Positions 25,311-34,988 of a stretch of 64,000 nt of DNA are shown one piece after another. The stretch is taken from assembly GCF_030813435.1 (NCBI RefSeq), contig NZ_JAUSUG010000002.1:124001-188000 (forward strand). Direction: 5' to 3'. The stretch is from Evansella vedderi. Its GTDB lineage: Bacteria > Bacillota > Bacilli > Bacillales > Salisediminibacteriaceae. The position numbers and the translations under genes are program-made. The number at the start of each line of letters is the position of its first letter. The stretch's first letter is position 1. A model generated the notes under the pieces. That model ran no database searches, was not told the DNA's origin, and worked only from the letters and a program-made list of their open reading frames with translations.

Positions 25311-26333
25311 CTAAAAAGTAAGTAAGACTTTAATTGAATTTTCTTCTTTTTTATCTACTATTCTGAAACCTTTGCTTGCTTCTTCATAAGGCAATACATG
25401 TGAAATGATTTTATCCATGGGTATATTTAAATCTGTTAAAGCCTTGATTGCGTCATCAAAATCTGACCGATTATATGTCATACAGCCGATAATTTCTTTC
25501 TCTGTTCCTTGCAAGTTAACGATATCGATCTTCTGTTCATCATGGAACATGGCAACAGTAACGATCTTTCCGCCTTTTTTAGCTAACTGGATAGAGTCAT
25601 TAAGAATGTTACTTACCCCTGCAGTTACTAACACCTTATCAAAGTGACCATCCATCTTTTTAATAGCTTCCTCTTTCCAGTCCGAGGATTGGGATATATT
25701 TAGTGATTCTGCTGCCCCTAGCTCATTGGCTACTTCTAATGGGTATTGGAGTACGTCTGTAATTAAAATCTCCTTTGCTCCTTGTTCTATAGCTGCTGCA
25801 AGGGTTAACAATCCAATCGGCCCTGCTCCGATTATGATTATTCTATCAGTGGCCTTTATTTCTGCTTTTTTAACTGCATGGAATCCAACTGCTAACGGTT
25901 CTGTTAAAACACCGATTTTATGATCCATGCTATCGGGAAGCTTAAGTATTGCAGATGCAGGGACTACGCAATATTCGGCGGTTGTACCTAACCAATCTCC
26001 TATACCCGGTGCCCCTCGCGTAATACAGTAATTCTCCAGCTTCCTTTGGCAATACTCGCAATTCCCACACCCACTTTGTGGTACGACGGTAACCTTATCA
26101 CCGATATTAAATTCTGTTACACCTTCTCCTATTGCTTCAATATTTCCTGAAACCTCATGTCCAATGACAACTGGAGGTTTTCTAAAGGAGTGAAGACCTT
26201 TATACGTATGTATATCTGATCCACAAATCCCAGCCATTTTCACTCTTATTAGCACTTCTTGGCTTTTCAAATTAGGCACTTCGAACTCTTTAATGGATAC
26301 ACTCTCAACGTCATCAATCATTACAGCCTTCAC
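25311..26333 (-). CDS. Zinc-dependent medium-chain dehydrogenase (sorbitol/threonine dehydrogenase-like)
   Basis: 340 residues. The catalytic zinc site has GICGSDIHTY (Cys near 37) and GHEVSG. A structural zinc site has CGNCEYCQRKLENYC (about 96-110). The Rossmann motif is GAGPIGLL. The family oxidises secondary alcohols of polyols and sugar acids with NAD. It lies with GntR, DUF1537-kinase and class II aldolase genes. There it may make the keto acid substrate of the kinase, replacing the LtnD-type dehydrogenase of known tetronate pathways. That role is inferred. Confidence 0.9.
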   Translation of the reverse strand: MKAVMIDDVESVSIKEFEVPNLKSQEVLIRVKMAGICGSDIHTYKGLHSFRKPPVVIGHEVSGNIEAIGEGVTEFNIGDKVTVVPQSGCGNCEYCQRKLENYCITRGAPGIGDWLGTTAEYCVVPASAILKLPDSMDHKIGVLTEPLAVGFHAVKKAEIKATDRIIIIGAGPIGLLTLAAAIEQGAKEILITDVLQYPLEVANELGAAESLNISQSSDWKEEAIKKMDGHFDKVLVTAGVSNILNDSIQLAKKGGKIVTVAMFHDEQKIDIVNLQGTEKEIIGCMTYNRSDFDDAIKALTDLNIPMDKIISHVLPYEEASKGFRIVDKKEENSIKVLLTF

Positions 26334-26353
26334 CTATATCACTCCATCACTAT

Positions 26354-26998
26354 TTATTGAATTAACAATATTTTTGAATCTTCTAAATGAGATTTCATTG
26401 CCTCAGCACTACCGCTATCGTGATTCTTAAGTAGCTCAAGTATTTTTTTGTGATCCTCATAAAACTTAACCATTCGTTCAGGAGCTTTATTTAAATGTTT
26501 TAGTGAAATTCGAAATAATTGATCATAATAATTCATTAAAATTTTGTTAATTTCATTATTACCAGCTAACTTGCTTAACAACATATGAAAAGTACGATCC
26601 TTTTCCGCAAATCTCTTAACATCCAATTCTGAAACAGCAACTTCCATTTCTTCTGTTATCTTTTCTAATTCTTGAAACGCATGATTACTATTTCGCTTTG
26701 CTATTTGCTCACAATTAAAGGCCTCAAGAGCAATCCTTAAGTTATAAATATCCATTATCACATCTAATGTAAGATCATTTATTACGATCCCTCTCTTCGA
26801 GGATACTGTTACAAACCCTTCTGCTTCGAGTTTAACAATGGCAGACTTTATAGGTGTTTTACTCATTTTCAAATCCTCAATTAACTCTTTCTCTGATAGG
26901 AAGGAACCCGGAGGATATTTTTCCTCTAAAATACCTTCTTTTATCTTTTCATATGCTACTTCCCTTAACAGCACGTTTGATCCCGTTTTTGTTTTCAA
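26354..26998 (-). CDS. GntR-family regulator with FCD domain
   Basis: 214 residues. The N-terminal winged helix-turn-helix (about 8-75) has SFLSEKELIEDLKMSKTPIK, and an all-helical FCD ligand domain runs from about 85 to 205. The start is TTG 26998, six bases after GAGGGGGG. FCD-type regulators usually repress and respond to acidic metabolites. It lies inside the kinase/dehydrogenase/aldolase operon and probably binds the palindrome at 28474-28505. Confidence 0.9.
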   Translation of the reverse strand: MKTKTGSNVLLREVAYEKIKEGILEEKYPPGSFLSEKELIEDLKMSKTPIKSAIVKLEAEGFVTVSSKRGIVINDLTLDVIMDIYNLRIALEAFNCEQIAKRNSNHAFQELEKITEEMEVAVSELDVKRFAEKDRTFHMLLSKLAGNNEINKILMNYYDQLFRISLKHLNKAPERMVKFYEDHKKILELLKNHDSGSAEAMKSHLEDSKILLIQ

Positions 26999-27010
26999 TA
27001 TTTTCCCCCC

Positions 27011-28354
27011 TCAACATGACATTACCCGTTCATAGAAATCTATTCCCCCTAACTGGCCACCCTTTAAAGCAATTTCTAATCTATCGAACATGCTATTTTC
27101 CGAATATGCGAGACACAGTGGAGCTCCAGGTGCGATACTTGATATATTTTCTAATGCATATATATCTAATTCTTTTGTTACAAATCCGGAAGTATCTCCA
27201 CCTGATACTATTAATCTTTTAAGTGGATAGGATTCTAAAAAAGTTCTTACCCATTTACCTAAATCTTTTCCTATTTTCTTTCCAACTTCACTGTTGTCTA
27301 TTCCCCGCTGCGCAAAATAGTTACGAGTTTCTTTAAGAGAGTTATCTGTAGGGCCATCTGCTGTATAGATAATCACCCTTTTCTTTTCCTTCATAAGCGC
27401 CTTTACTTTATTTAAAAATTCGTAAGGATAATCATCTTCGTAAAATAATTGGTGGGGAATTTTCTCAGCATGGAAGCCGTTAGCTACGGCTCTTTTCATC
27501 TGTTGACTTGTAATTTCTGATGCGCTTCCAGAAACAACTAAAAGTTCATCAACAGGATAGTGAGCATTATTCTGGATTGGCTTCTTACTCAAACCCATCT
27601 CTCCCCAAATTCCTGCAAATGCATATTCAACGCCTGAGGAGCCTACTATGAATTGTGCCTCTCTCTTTCTTCTGTTCCACAATACATTGGCAATGGTGTA
27701 AATATCTTTGTCTTGTAGTGAATCAAATAAGACTAACTCTCGACATTTTTCGGAATATTCAGTTAATAATTGAGATATTCTAGCCTCTCCCTGTTGAATA
27801 TCAAGTAATGTAATAGGTGATATGGTACTTTCTGTTTGTTTTGATAAATGTAAGGATAAATCAGATTCTAACATTGGAGTTATAGGGTGTTGAGACATTA
27901 CTGGATGTCGGTCTAATCGGTAAACAGTTTCTCCCATTCTTGCGAAATGTTGACCCAAAACCGTGTAACGCCCAAGTTGTGGTGCTGCTGCCAATACTGG
28001 ATAAAGTTGATTCTTAAAAAATTTTTTTGCCAAATCAATTGCAAAACCAATACTGCCAATCTCAGGTGAGGAGTCAAATGTTGAACAAGTCTTGTAATGT
28101 ATGAAGTAAGGGTTAATTTCTTGGAGTTGTTTGTAAATTGGAGTAATCTCATGTTGTATCTCTTTTTTCGTTTTTGCCCTAGCTGTCCCAGCTATACCAA
28201 AACACTGAATATCGTTAAATTGTTTTAACATCCTTTCATCTGGGACTGCTAAAAACAGAACTGTACGCAACCCCTTAGAAGATAGGGCTTCCATTGCGTC
28301 TGTAGATCCTGTAAAGTCATCACCATAAAAAGCTAATAATAGTCTTTCTTTCAT
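27011..28354 (-). CDS. DUF1537 four-carbon acid sugar kinase-like protein
   Basis: About 447 residues. The N-terminal LLLAFYGDDFTGSTDAMEAL is the typical start of the family. The C-terminal nucleotide-binding part has RLIVSGGDTSGFV and APLCLAYS. Known members phosphorylate oxo-tetronates and related sugar acids with ATP (OtnK and relatives). I choose ATG 28354 after GGGAGGTGGATCG; a start 30 bases upstream lacks such a site. First gene of the operon. The substrate is uncertain, since the dehydrogenase partner here differs from characterised pathways. Confidence 0.88.
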   Translation of the reverse strand: MKERLLLAFYGDDFTGSTDAMEALSSKGLRTVLFLAVPDERMLKQFNDIQCFGIAGTARAKTKKEIQHEITPIYKQLQEINPYFIHYKTCSTFDSSPEIGSIGFAIDLAKKFFKNQLYPVLAAAPQLGRYTVLGQHFARMGETVYRLDRHPVMSQHPITPMLESDLSLHLSKQTESTISPITLLDIQQGEARISQLLTEYSEKCRELVLFDSLQDKDIYTIANVLWNRRKREAQFIVGSSGVEYAFAGIWGEMGLSKKPIQNNAHYPVDELLVVSGSASEITSQQMKRAVANGFHAEKIPHQLFYEDDYPYEFLNKVKALMKEKKRVIIYTADGPTDNSLKETRNYFAQRGIDNSEVGKKIGKDLGKWVRTFLESYPLKRLIVSGGDTSGFVTKELDIYALENISSIAPGAPLCLAYSENSMFDRLEIALKGGQLGGIDFYERVMSC

Positions 28355-28473
28355 CGATCCACCTCCCTGTCCCTTATTTTCCAAGAGGTACTAAAATATA
28401 CGAATAAAGAATTATTAAATTTCAATTGTGATGGTAATATAAAAATATCAATAATATCCATTTGAGACTTTTT

Positions 28474-28505
28474 TTAGATATATGTTAGATCTAAGTTGTA
28501 TCTAA
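28474..28505. promoter_or_regulatory. 32-base palindromic operator candidate for the GntR regulator
   Basis: The centre TTAGATCTAA (28485-28494) is a perfect palindrome, and the flanks TTAGATATATG and GTTGTATCTAA extend it imperfectly. It lies about 120-150 bases upstream of the DUF1537 kinase start in a gene-free AT-rich stretch. Position and symmetry suggest binding by the GntR protein of the operon. Confidence 0.45.
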
Positions 28506-28724
28506 GAAACATCTTAAAGAAAGCGGATTCATTTGTCAATAAATTCTGAAAAGTTTTTTGGCCATACAAAGTGTATGAGAAAATGTACTTATATAGATTT
28601 ATTTTTATAATAAAATGCTATTTTAAAAAAAATAAACACAAAAAATGAGTCTCTTTATTTAATAATAAATTCAACCCGAAAACTTAAAGTAGTTTTGATC
28701 TGTAGTTTCAATTGTGAACTATCG

Positions 28725-29075
28725 TTAAAAAATATATTTTACATAAATTTGAAAAACCTCTTCTAAAAAAATTATTTTATTTTTAGAATCTTGATTTTCA
28801 ATTCTAAAAAACAGGCTTCTGCTCATTATGATGTTAACAACAATGAGAAGAGGGACAACCCCTTTAGATGCGTCTGTATGGTAAACCAACCTGTTGCTAC
28901 CAGCTACGTGTAATTGCCTCTCTTTTAAAGCCTTTAACCGAGTAACGGCTAGTTCACTTCTTTTCTCTTTCGTACTTTCAAAATCAAAGTTCATTTTCCC
29001 CTTTAAAAATGAAACTTCATCGATAAATTGAATATTATTATCACGGAAACCCAGGTATAGCAAATCCCCTGTCAT
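28725..29075 (-). pseudogene. Unrecognised 116-codon frame, probably decayed
   Basis: The reading frame has no ribosome site before its ATG and resembles no family I recognise. The middle part is ordinary protein-like sequence (about residues 34-80), but the last 30 residues are AT-driven Ile/Phe/Lys-rich sequence. It may be a gene fragment left by deletion. Apart from this and the palindrome at 28474-28505, the 28355-29260 spacer holds no gene I can support. Confidence 0.25.
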
Positions 29076-29185
29076 TTTTTTATTGTTCGTATTTAGATAT
29101 TATTATGAACTATCATTCTAGTCAAAATGAAAATTATTAGTCAATGGGTACACCTCCATCATTACTCATTCACCCAAAAATACGT

Positions 29186-29213
29186 TTGGTTACAGGATCG
29201 AACTAGATATTAT
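29186..29213 (+). promoter_or_regulatory. Possible promoter of the GH43 gene
   Basis: TTGGTT and TATTAT are 16 bases apart, about 60 bases before the GH43 start. The gene has its own GGGGAGGAAAT ribosome site. Confidence 0.4.
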
Positions 29214-29269
29214 AGGGGCTTTATAGTAAAGTTATCTAAAACTAAGAGAAAAAGGGGAGGAAATGGTTA

Positions 29270-30778
29270 ATGAGTAATGCTATTGTAACCAATCCAATTT
29301 TTTGGTCGGATATTCCAGATGTAGATGTAATAAGAGTTGGTGCTGCTTATTATATGGTTAGTACGAGTATGCATACTGTACCAGGATGTCCGATTATGAA
29401 GTCGGAAAATTTAGTAGACTGGGAAATTATCGGCTATGTGTATGATACGTTAGAGGATAATGCCGCCCATAACCTATTAGATGAAAAAGGTATTTATGGA
29501 CAAGGCCAATGGGCTACAAGTTTACGTTATCATAATGATACCTTTTATGTTTGTTTTTCAAGTAATGATATGAATCAGTTCTATGTATTTCAAACACAGG
29601 ATATTGAAAATGGAAATTGGAAGCGCTCTACTATTGAAGGAATTTATCACGATCCTGCTTTACTGTTTGACGAAGATAGGGTTTTTGTTATCTATGGTTG
29701 TGGAGATGTTCGCATTACAGAATTAACGGAAGATTTAACAGCTGTAAAACCAGGAGGCGTTAATCAGTTATTGTTGGAAACTCCAAAAGAGGGTATAGGC
29801 TTGCGATGTGAAGGGTGCCATGCATATAAACTGAACGGTTACTATTATTTATTATTCATCGAGTGGCCGACTGGTGGAAATCAGCGCAGAAGACAAATAG
29901 CTTATCGTTCAAGGGAACTTTTAGGTGAATATGAGCGAAAAATAATTTTTGATGATGACATGGGATACCACAATAAAGGAATTGCACAAGGGGCAATTTT
30001 TGATACGCCTGACAACGAATGGTATGCGATGCTTTTCCAAGACCATGATGCCGTTGGCCGGATTCCTTATATTTTACCTGTAAACTGGGAAGAGGCATGG
30101 CCAATGATTGGAGTCGATGGTAAAGCACCGAAAGAATTTGAAACTACTATGCCTGCATCTTCCCATTCTCCATTAGTCATAAGCGATGAATTTGACCATA
30201 AAGAAAACAAATTAGCATTGAATTGGCAGTGGAATCATAATCCAGACAATAATCTTTGGTCATTCGTGAAACGGCCAGGATATCTACGACTAGAAACCGG
30301 ACATTTAACCAATAGTATTTTACAGGCTCGTAATACCTTAACACAAAGAACAGAAGGTCCAACCTGTACAGGAACTACCTTGATGGACATAACAAACATG
30401 AAACCTGGTGACCATGCTGGATTAGTTGCTCTCCAAAATACATTCGGGACCGTTGGTATTCAAGTTACTGAGAACGGTGAAAACTACATAACCATGTGTG
30501 TGAACCGTGGTGATGGCAGTGAAGAAATAGTAGAAAAGAAGCCAATTCAGGAGAAGCATATTCATTTAAAAATAGAATTTAACTTTGAGGACAGTATCGA
30601 CATCGCGAAATTTTACTATTCTTCGAATGGAGAAGATTGGCTAGGAATTGGTAAGCCTTTGAAAATGAAGTACACTTTAGACCATTTTATGGGCTATCGT
30701 ATTGGTCTATTTAATTATGCAACCACGCAAATTGGTGGATATGTGGACTTTGCGTATTTTCACTATGAAAAACAGTAA
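29270..30778 (+). CDS. Glycoside hydrolase family 43 (beta-xylosidase/alpha-L-arabinofuranosidase)
   Basis: 502 residues without a signal peptide, so cytoplasmic. A five-blade beta-propeller fills the first 300 residues. The base Asp is in SDIPDVDVIRVG (about residue 17), and the acid Glu is probably in RCEGCHAYK (about 184). The C-terminal 190 residues form the concanavalin-like domain seen in xylosidases such as XynB (GPTCTGTTLMDI). It cuts xylo- or arabino-oligosaccharides. It stands alone on the plus strand between the arabinofuranoside locus and xylFGH and fits both. Confidence 0.9.
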   Translation: MSNAIVTNPIFWSDIPDVDVIRVGAAYYMVSTSMHTVPGCPIMKSENLVDWEIIGYVYDTLEDNAAHNLLDEKGIYGQGQWATSLRYHNDTFYVCFSSNDMNQFYVFQTQDIENGNWKRSTIEGIYHDPALLFDEDRVFVIYGCGDVRITELTEDLTAVKPGGVNQLLLETPKEGIGLRCEGCHAYKLNGYYYLLFIEWPTGGNQRRRQIAYRSRELLGEYERKIIFDDDMGYHNKGIAQGAIFDTPDNEWYAMLFQDHDAVGRIPYILPVNWEEAWPMIGVDGKAPKEFETTMPASSHSPLVISDEFDHKENKLALNWQWNHNPDNNLWSFVKRPGYLRLETGHLTNSILQARNTLTQRTEGPTCTGTTLMDITNMKPGDHAGLVALQNTFGTVGIQVTENGENYITMCVNRGDGSEEIVEKKPIQEKHIHLKIEFNFEDSIDIAKFYYSSNGEDWLGIGKPLKMKYTLDHFMGYRIGLFNYATTQIGGYVDFAYFHYEKQ

Positions 30779-30836
30779 AATGGCATTTCATTTCAAGACG
30801 TATTAACCGAGCAAGACCTTAAAGTTTACTATAAGG

Positions 30837-30872
30837 AAAAGGACCCTTACCAAATTGGTTGAGGGTCCTTTT
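30837..30872. terminator. Bidirectional terminator between GH43 and xylH
   Basis: AAAAGGACCCTTA pairs with GAGGGTCCTTTT around a short loop. It serves the convergent GH43 and xylH genes. Confidence 0.8.
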
Positions 30873-30982
30873 AAAGCACCTATTGTTGTACCTGTTCCAT
30901 ACTCTCCTCAGCCACCTACTTTTCGAAAACATGAAGAAAACAAGGAACCATGATAAGTCCCTTGCTCTAGAAAAACGATTGT

Positions 30983-32122
30983 TTATGATGCTGTCTTTTT
31001 CTTCGAAGAAATATCTAACCAAACTGCTAGAATAAGAATCATACCTTTTACGATATACTGCCAGAACGGTGGAACGTTCATCATACTCATCCCATTATCT
31101 ATACTTGCCATAATGAGGGCACCTAGTATGGAACCAACAATGGTTCCTACACCACCCATTAAGCTCGTTCCACCAATAACTACTGCAGCAATGGCATCTA
31201 GCTCATACATTTGACCTGCACTTACCGTACCGGCATTCAATCTACTTGTAAGTACCATACCGGCAACTGCGGATAAAGCACCCATGATAACAAAGACCGA
31301 CAAGATGTTTCGCTTAATATTAATACCTGATAGTTTTGCCGCTTCAGGGTTACCACCGATAGCATAAATGTGACGACCAAACGTCGTATTTTTTGACACG
31401 AATATAAAAATACCTGCAATCACCAATAAAATAAGGAGTGGTACTGGAATTCCATGATAACGATTTAACATATAAACAAACAAGGTAATCAAAACCGAAA
31501 ATACAATCACGGTTCCATAATCAAAAGAGACTGGAGACAAAGCCAAATCTAGCTTTTGACGTCGTTTTCGTTTTCTCGCCACCATGATAAAGGCAAAGAC
31601 AATGAGGACAGCAGTAAGTAAGTAGCCAATAACATACGGAATATACGCTTGCCCAATTACTCGAAAGCTTTCATTCATTGGTGCAACCGTCTGCCCACCG
31701 CTAATCCCCAGCAATATTCCTCGGAAAATCATCATTCCACCGAGAGTGACAATGAAGGCTGGAACACCTTTATAGGCAACCCACCAACCTTGCCATAACC
31801 CTAGCAAAATACCGGCCAATATGGTAACTATAATAACCGGGAACGTGGACCATCCATACCATACTTGGAGAATAGCAGCAATACCACCAGTTAATCCAAG
31901 TAAAGAACCAACGGATAAATCAATATGACCGGCTACGATGATTAAGGTCATTCCTACAGCCAGTATCCCGATAACTGTCATTTGTCTTGATAGATTCGTT
32001 ATGTTTCGGGAAGAAATAAAATCCCCGTTCGTTAATATGGTAAAGACAACAAAGATCATGATGAGTGCAATGATGAGCGTGTATGCTCGAACATCCAGTT
32101 TAAAACTAATGCGATTCTTCAA
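30983..32122 (-). CDS. xylH: D-xylose-type ABC importer permease
   Basis: 379 residues with about 10 membrane helices, of the AraH/RbsC/XylH group. AGHIDLSVGSLLGLTGGIAA is the characteristic motif, and the C-terminal VVIGGTSLMGGVGTIVGSILGALIM matches the family. The longer form with a charged central loop (RKRKRRQK) is typical of XylH/MmsB. It overlaps the ATPase gene by 17 bases. Confidence 0.9.
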   Translation of the reverse strand: MKNRISFKLDVRAYTLIIALIMIFVVFTILTNGDFISSRNITNLSRQMTVIGILAVGMTLIIVAGHIDLSVGSLLGLTGGIAAILQVWYGWSTFPVIIVTILAGILLGLWQGWWVAYKGVPAFIVTLGGMMIFRGILLGISGGQTVAPMNESFRVIGQAYIPYVIGYLLTAVLIVFAFIMVARKRKRRQKLDLALSPVSFDYGTVIVFSVLITLFVYMLNRYHGIPVPLLILLVIAGIFIFVSKNTTFGRHIYAIGGNPEAAKLSGINIKRNILSVFVIMGALSAVAGMVLTSRLNAGTVSAGQMYELDAIAAVVIGGTSLMGGVGTIVGSILGALIMASIDNGMSMMNVPPFWQYIVKGMILILAVWLDISSKKKTAS

Positions 32123-33632
32123 TATTCTCCCCTCCTGTTGCTAGCTTTAAGATCGCTTCTTGGTTTGCTTCTTCCTTCGATAACTCTCCCATTATTTTTC
32201 TATCAGCCATGACTAACACACGGTCTGACATTCCTAAAAGCTCCGGGAGTTCTGATGAAATCATAATAATCCCTACACCTTGTGCCGTTAATTCATTAAT
32301 TAATTTGTATATTTCTTGTTTTGCACCAACATCAATACCACGAGTTGGTTCATCTAAAATTAAAATCTTCGGACCTGACATGAGCCACTTACTCAATACA
32401 ACCTTTTGCTGGTTTCCACCACTTAAAGTAACGACCTTGGTTTCTAATGACGGTGTTTTTACCCGCATTTTTTTGTTGTATTTTTCCGTTTCCCAAATCT
32501 CTCGTTCCTGATTAATAAAAGATAGACTTGAAATTTGACCTAACGAAGCCATCGTTGTATTTTTCGCCACATCCATTCCGAGAACTAATCCATACCGTTT
32601 ACGGTCCTCGGAAACATAGGCTAACCCCTTATCAATCGCTTCTTTCGGTCCCTTTACTTCATATTTCTCACCATCAATATAAACGGACCCTTCTGCTTTT
32701 CCTTCATAGCCACCAAATAAACTTGTGGCTAATTCCGTTCTTCCAGCTCCCATTAAGCCACCAATACCTAATACCTCACCTTTATGAAGGGTTAACGAAA
32801 CATCATCAGTAACAGGCTTCTTGGATTTATGCTCAAAAAAGGAATAACCGTCCAATTTAAGAATGACTTCATCGATCTTATTATTTTCATAAGGAAATAA
32901 ATCTTTTAATTCACGACCAACCATCATGGAGATAATACCACTTTCGTCAATTTCATCAATCCCTTTAGTACCAATGGTTTGGCCATCTCGTAAAATGGTT
33001 ACGGAATCAGAAATGCGCATTACTTCCTTTAATTTGTGTGAAATATAGATTACGGTAATCCCATCTTCACGGAGCTGGTGAAGGATATTGATTAATATTT
33101 CAACCTCCTCTTCAGCTAATGCTGCTGTCGGCTCATCCATGATTATAATTTCACAGTTTTTAGAGAGAGCTTTGGCAATTTCAATAAGTTGTTGCTGACC
33201 AATCCCCAAATTAGAGACTTTTAAGTTGGATTCAATAGAAAGTCCAACCTTTTTTAGCCATTTATTTGCTTCATAAAACATTGTCTCCCAATCTATGAAC
33301 CCATTTGATGTCGGCTCATTCCCTAAAAAGATATTTTCTGCAATGGTCATATCCTTTACGAGCGCTAATTCTTGATAAATGATTGTCACACCAGCATTCT
33401 CTGAATCTCTGATCGTTTGAAAATTTTGTTCTTTATCATTAATAAGGATTTTTCCATCGTAAGTACCATGTGGATGAACACCACTTAATACCTTCATCAG
33501 CGTAGATTTCCCTGCTCCATTTTCACCACAAAGGGCATGTATCTCCCCTTTTTTTACTTTGAAGTTTACATTGTCTAACGCTTTAACACCTGGAAACTCC
33601 TTGGTGATCCCCCGCATTTCTAAGATTGACAT
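32106..33632 (-). CDS. xylG: D-xylose-type ABC importer ATPase
   Basis: 508 residues with two fused ATPase domains. The first has Walker A GENGAGKST and signature region LGIGQQQLIEIAKAL. The second has the degenerate GLMGAGRTEL and LSGGNQQKVVLSKWL, as in RbsA/XylG. It powers monosaccharide uptake with the XylF and XylH proteins encoded on either side. Confidence 0.93.
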   Translation of the reverse strand: MSILEMRGITKEFPGVKALDNVNFKVKKGEIHALCGENGAGKSTLMKVLSGVHPHGTYDGKILINDKEQNFQTIRDSENAGVTIIYQELALVKDMTIAENIFLGNEPTSNGFIDWETMFYEANKWLKKVGLSIESNLKVSNLGIGQQQLIEIAKALSKNCEIIIMDEPTAALAEEEVEILINILHQLREDGITVIYISHKLKEVMRISDSVTILRDGQTIGTKGIDEIDESGIISMMVGRELKDLFPYENNKIDEVILKLDGYSFFEHKSKKPVTDDVSLTLHKGEVLGIGGLMGAGRTELATSLFGGYEGKAEGSVYIDGEKYEVKGPKEAIDKGLAYVSEDRKRYGLVLGMDVAKNTTMASLGQISSLSFINQEREIWETEKYNKKMRVKTPSLETKVVTLSGGNQQKVVLSKWLMSGPKILILDEPTRGIDVGAKQEIYKLINELTAQGVGIIMISSELPELLGMSDRVLVMADRKIMGELSKEEANQEAILKLATGGENIEESH

Positions 33633-33672
33633 ATACTCACCACCTATGGACTACAATTTAATGTTAAATATC

Positions 33673-33704
33673 GGAGGGAGCATCTATACCAAACTCCCCC
33701 CTCC
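33673..33704 (-). other. Intercistronic hairpin between xylF and xylG
   Basis: GGAGGGAG and CTCCCCCCTCC pair imperfectly, with no T-tract. It may stabilise the xylF message relative to the genes downstream. Confidence 0.5.
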
Positions 33705-33731
33705 TAAATCCAGAACGAAACTATCTATCTA

Positions 33732-34802
33732 TTATTGACCGTCGTAATCAGGACGCTCCTCTTCTGGTACATTACGATATACATCTTCGAAACTATGGAA
33801 TCCGTCTTCAATTACCGTTTCAATGACATTATCTGCGTTAACAGAGATAGGCGTTAGAAGTATTGACGGAACTTCGATCGTACCATTACTGATTCTGTCA
33901 TCAAATTCTATTTCTTCTCCATTTGCAATTTTTACTGCCAATTCAGCTGCTTGAGAAGCAATTAAATGAATTTGCTTATATACCGTCATGGATTGCGTTC
34001 CTTCCACAATACGCTGAACAGCAGCTAAGTCAGCATCTTGACCGGAAATCTTTACTTCTCCAGCTAAACCTTGAGCTGCTAAAGCTTCAATGGCACCACC
34101 GGCTGTACTGTCATTAGAAGCCACTACTACGTCAATTTCATTGTTTGTTGCTGTTAATGCATTTTCCATAATTCCTAATGCAGCATCTGCAGACCAACCA
34201 TCTGCCCACTGATCACCAACGATGGTAATATCACCGCTTTCAATTAACGGCTCAAGAATATTCATTTGACCTTGACGGAACATGTGTGCATTGTTGTCAG
34301 TAGGAGCCCCACCCATTAAGAAGTAGTTACCTGTAGGTACTTGCTCTACTAAGTATTCTGCTTGCATCTCACCAACACGTACATTATCAAATGAAATATA
34401 AGCTTCAATTTCCGCATTGTTAATCATTCTGTCATAGGCAATAACAGGTATACCTTCTGCTTGAGCTTGTGCAGCAACAGAACCAATACTATCAGAGTTA
34501 TGGGCAATAATAACTAATACGTCAATACCTTGTGTCAACATGTTCTCCACTTGGTTTGCTTGTACTGTTTCATCTCCATCGGCTGATTGAACAATAACTT
34601 CTGCACCTAAAGATTCCGCTGTTTCTACAAAAATATCCCTATCATGCTGCCAACGCTCTAGTGTTAAGTCTGCAACAGATAGTCCAATTCTTAGTGAAGA
34701 TTCCCCGTCACCACTATCTCCATTACTTGCAGCATCCTCTCCACAAGCGGTAAATACTATCAAACCAAACACTAATAACAGGCTTAAAATCCATTTTTTC
34801 AT
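33732..34802 (-). CDS. xylF: D-xylose-binding lipoprotein
   Basis: 356 residues with lipobox VFTAC (Cys about residue 20). The mature part is a type I periplasmic-binding fold like XylF/ChvE (RIGLSVADLTLERWQHDRD near residue 40; VVASNDSTAGGAIEAL; KISGQDADLAAVQRI). It captures D-xylose or a similar aldose for the XylGH transporter. The gene is first in the operon and has a possible catabolite-repression site upstream. The adjacent sensor operon probably controls it. Confidence 0.92.
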   Translation of the reverse strand: MKKWILSLLLVFGLIVFTACGEDAASNGDSGDGESSLRIGLSVADLTLERWQHDRDIFVETAESLGAEVIVQSADGDETVQANQVENMLTQGIDVLVIIAHNSDSIGSVAAQAQAEGIPVIAYDRMINNAEIEAYISFDNVRVGEMQAEYLVEQVPTGNYFLMGGAPTDNNAHMFRQGQMNILEPLIESGDITIVGDQWADGWSADAALGIMENALTATNNEIDVVVASNDSTAGGAIEALAAQGLAGEVKISGQDADLAAVQRIVEGTQSMTVYKQIHLIASQAAELAVKIANGEEIEFDDRISNGTIEVPSILLTPISVNADNVIETVIEDGFHSFEDVYRNVPEEERPDYDGQ

Positions 34803-34870
34803 TGTAAAAACTCCCTTCCCTTTAACTCCAAATTTGTGAACAATTAAAATCTATCATGGATACTGCTTTG

Positions 34871-34884
34871 TGAGATCGCTTTCA
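34871..34884 (-). promoter_or_regulatory. Possible CcpA (cre) site upstream of xylF
   Basis: On the minus strand TGAAAGCGATCTCA matches the Bacillus cre pattern TGWAARCGYTWNCA at 12 of 14 positions. It lies about 70-80 bases before xylF. Catabolite repression of xylose uptake would be expected. Confidence 0.45.
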
Positions 34885-34946
34885 TCTTCACTTTCTTGTT
34901 AAGGTCTAGACTTTTTTGCAAATTTATGGCTTGGTTCCGCTACAGC

Positions 34947-34976
34947 AAAAAAAACAACGGCTTTCTGCACCGTTGC
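34947..34976 (-). terminator. Terminator after the YesN-type regulator gene
   Basis: CAACGG pairs with CCGTTG, and the minus strand runs into eight T after the stem. It ends the sensor operon before xylF, so xylFGH has its own promoter. Confidence 0.8.
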
Positions 34977-34988
34977 TCCTTTTTCAGG

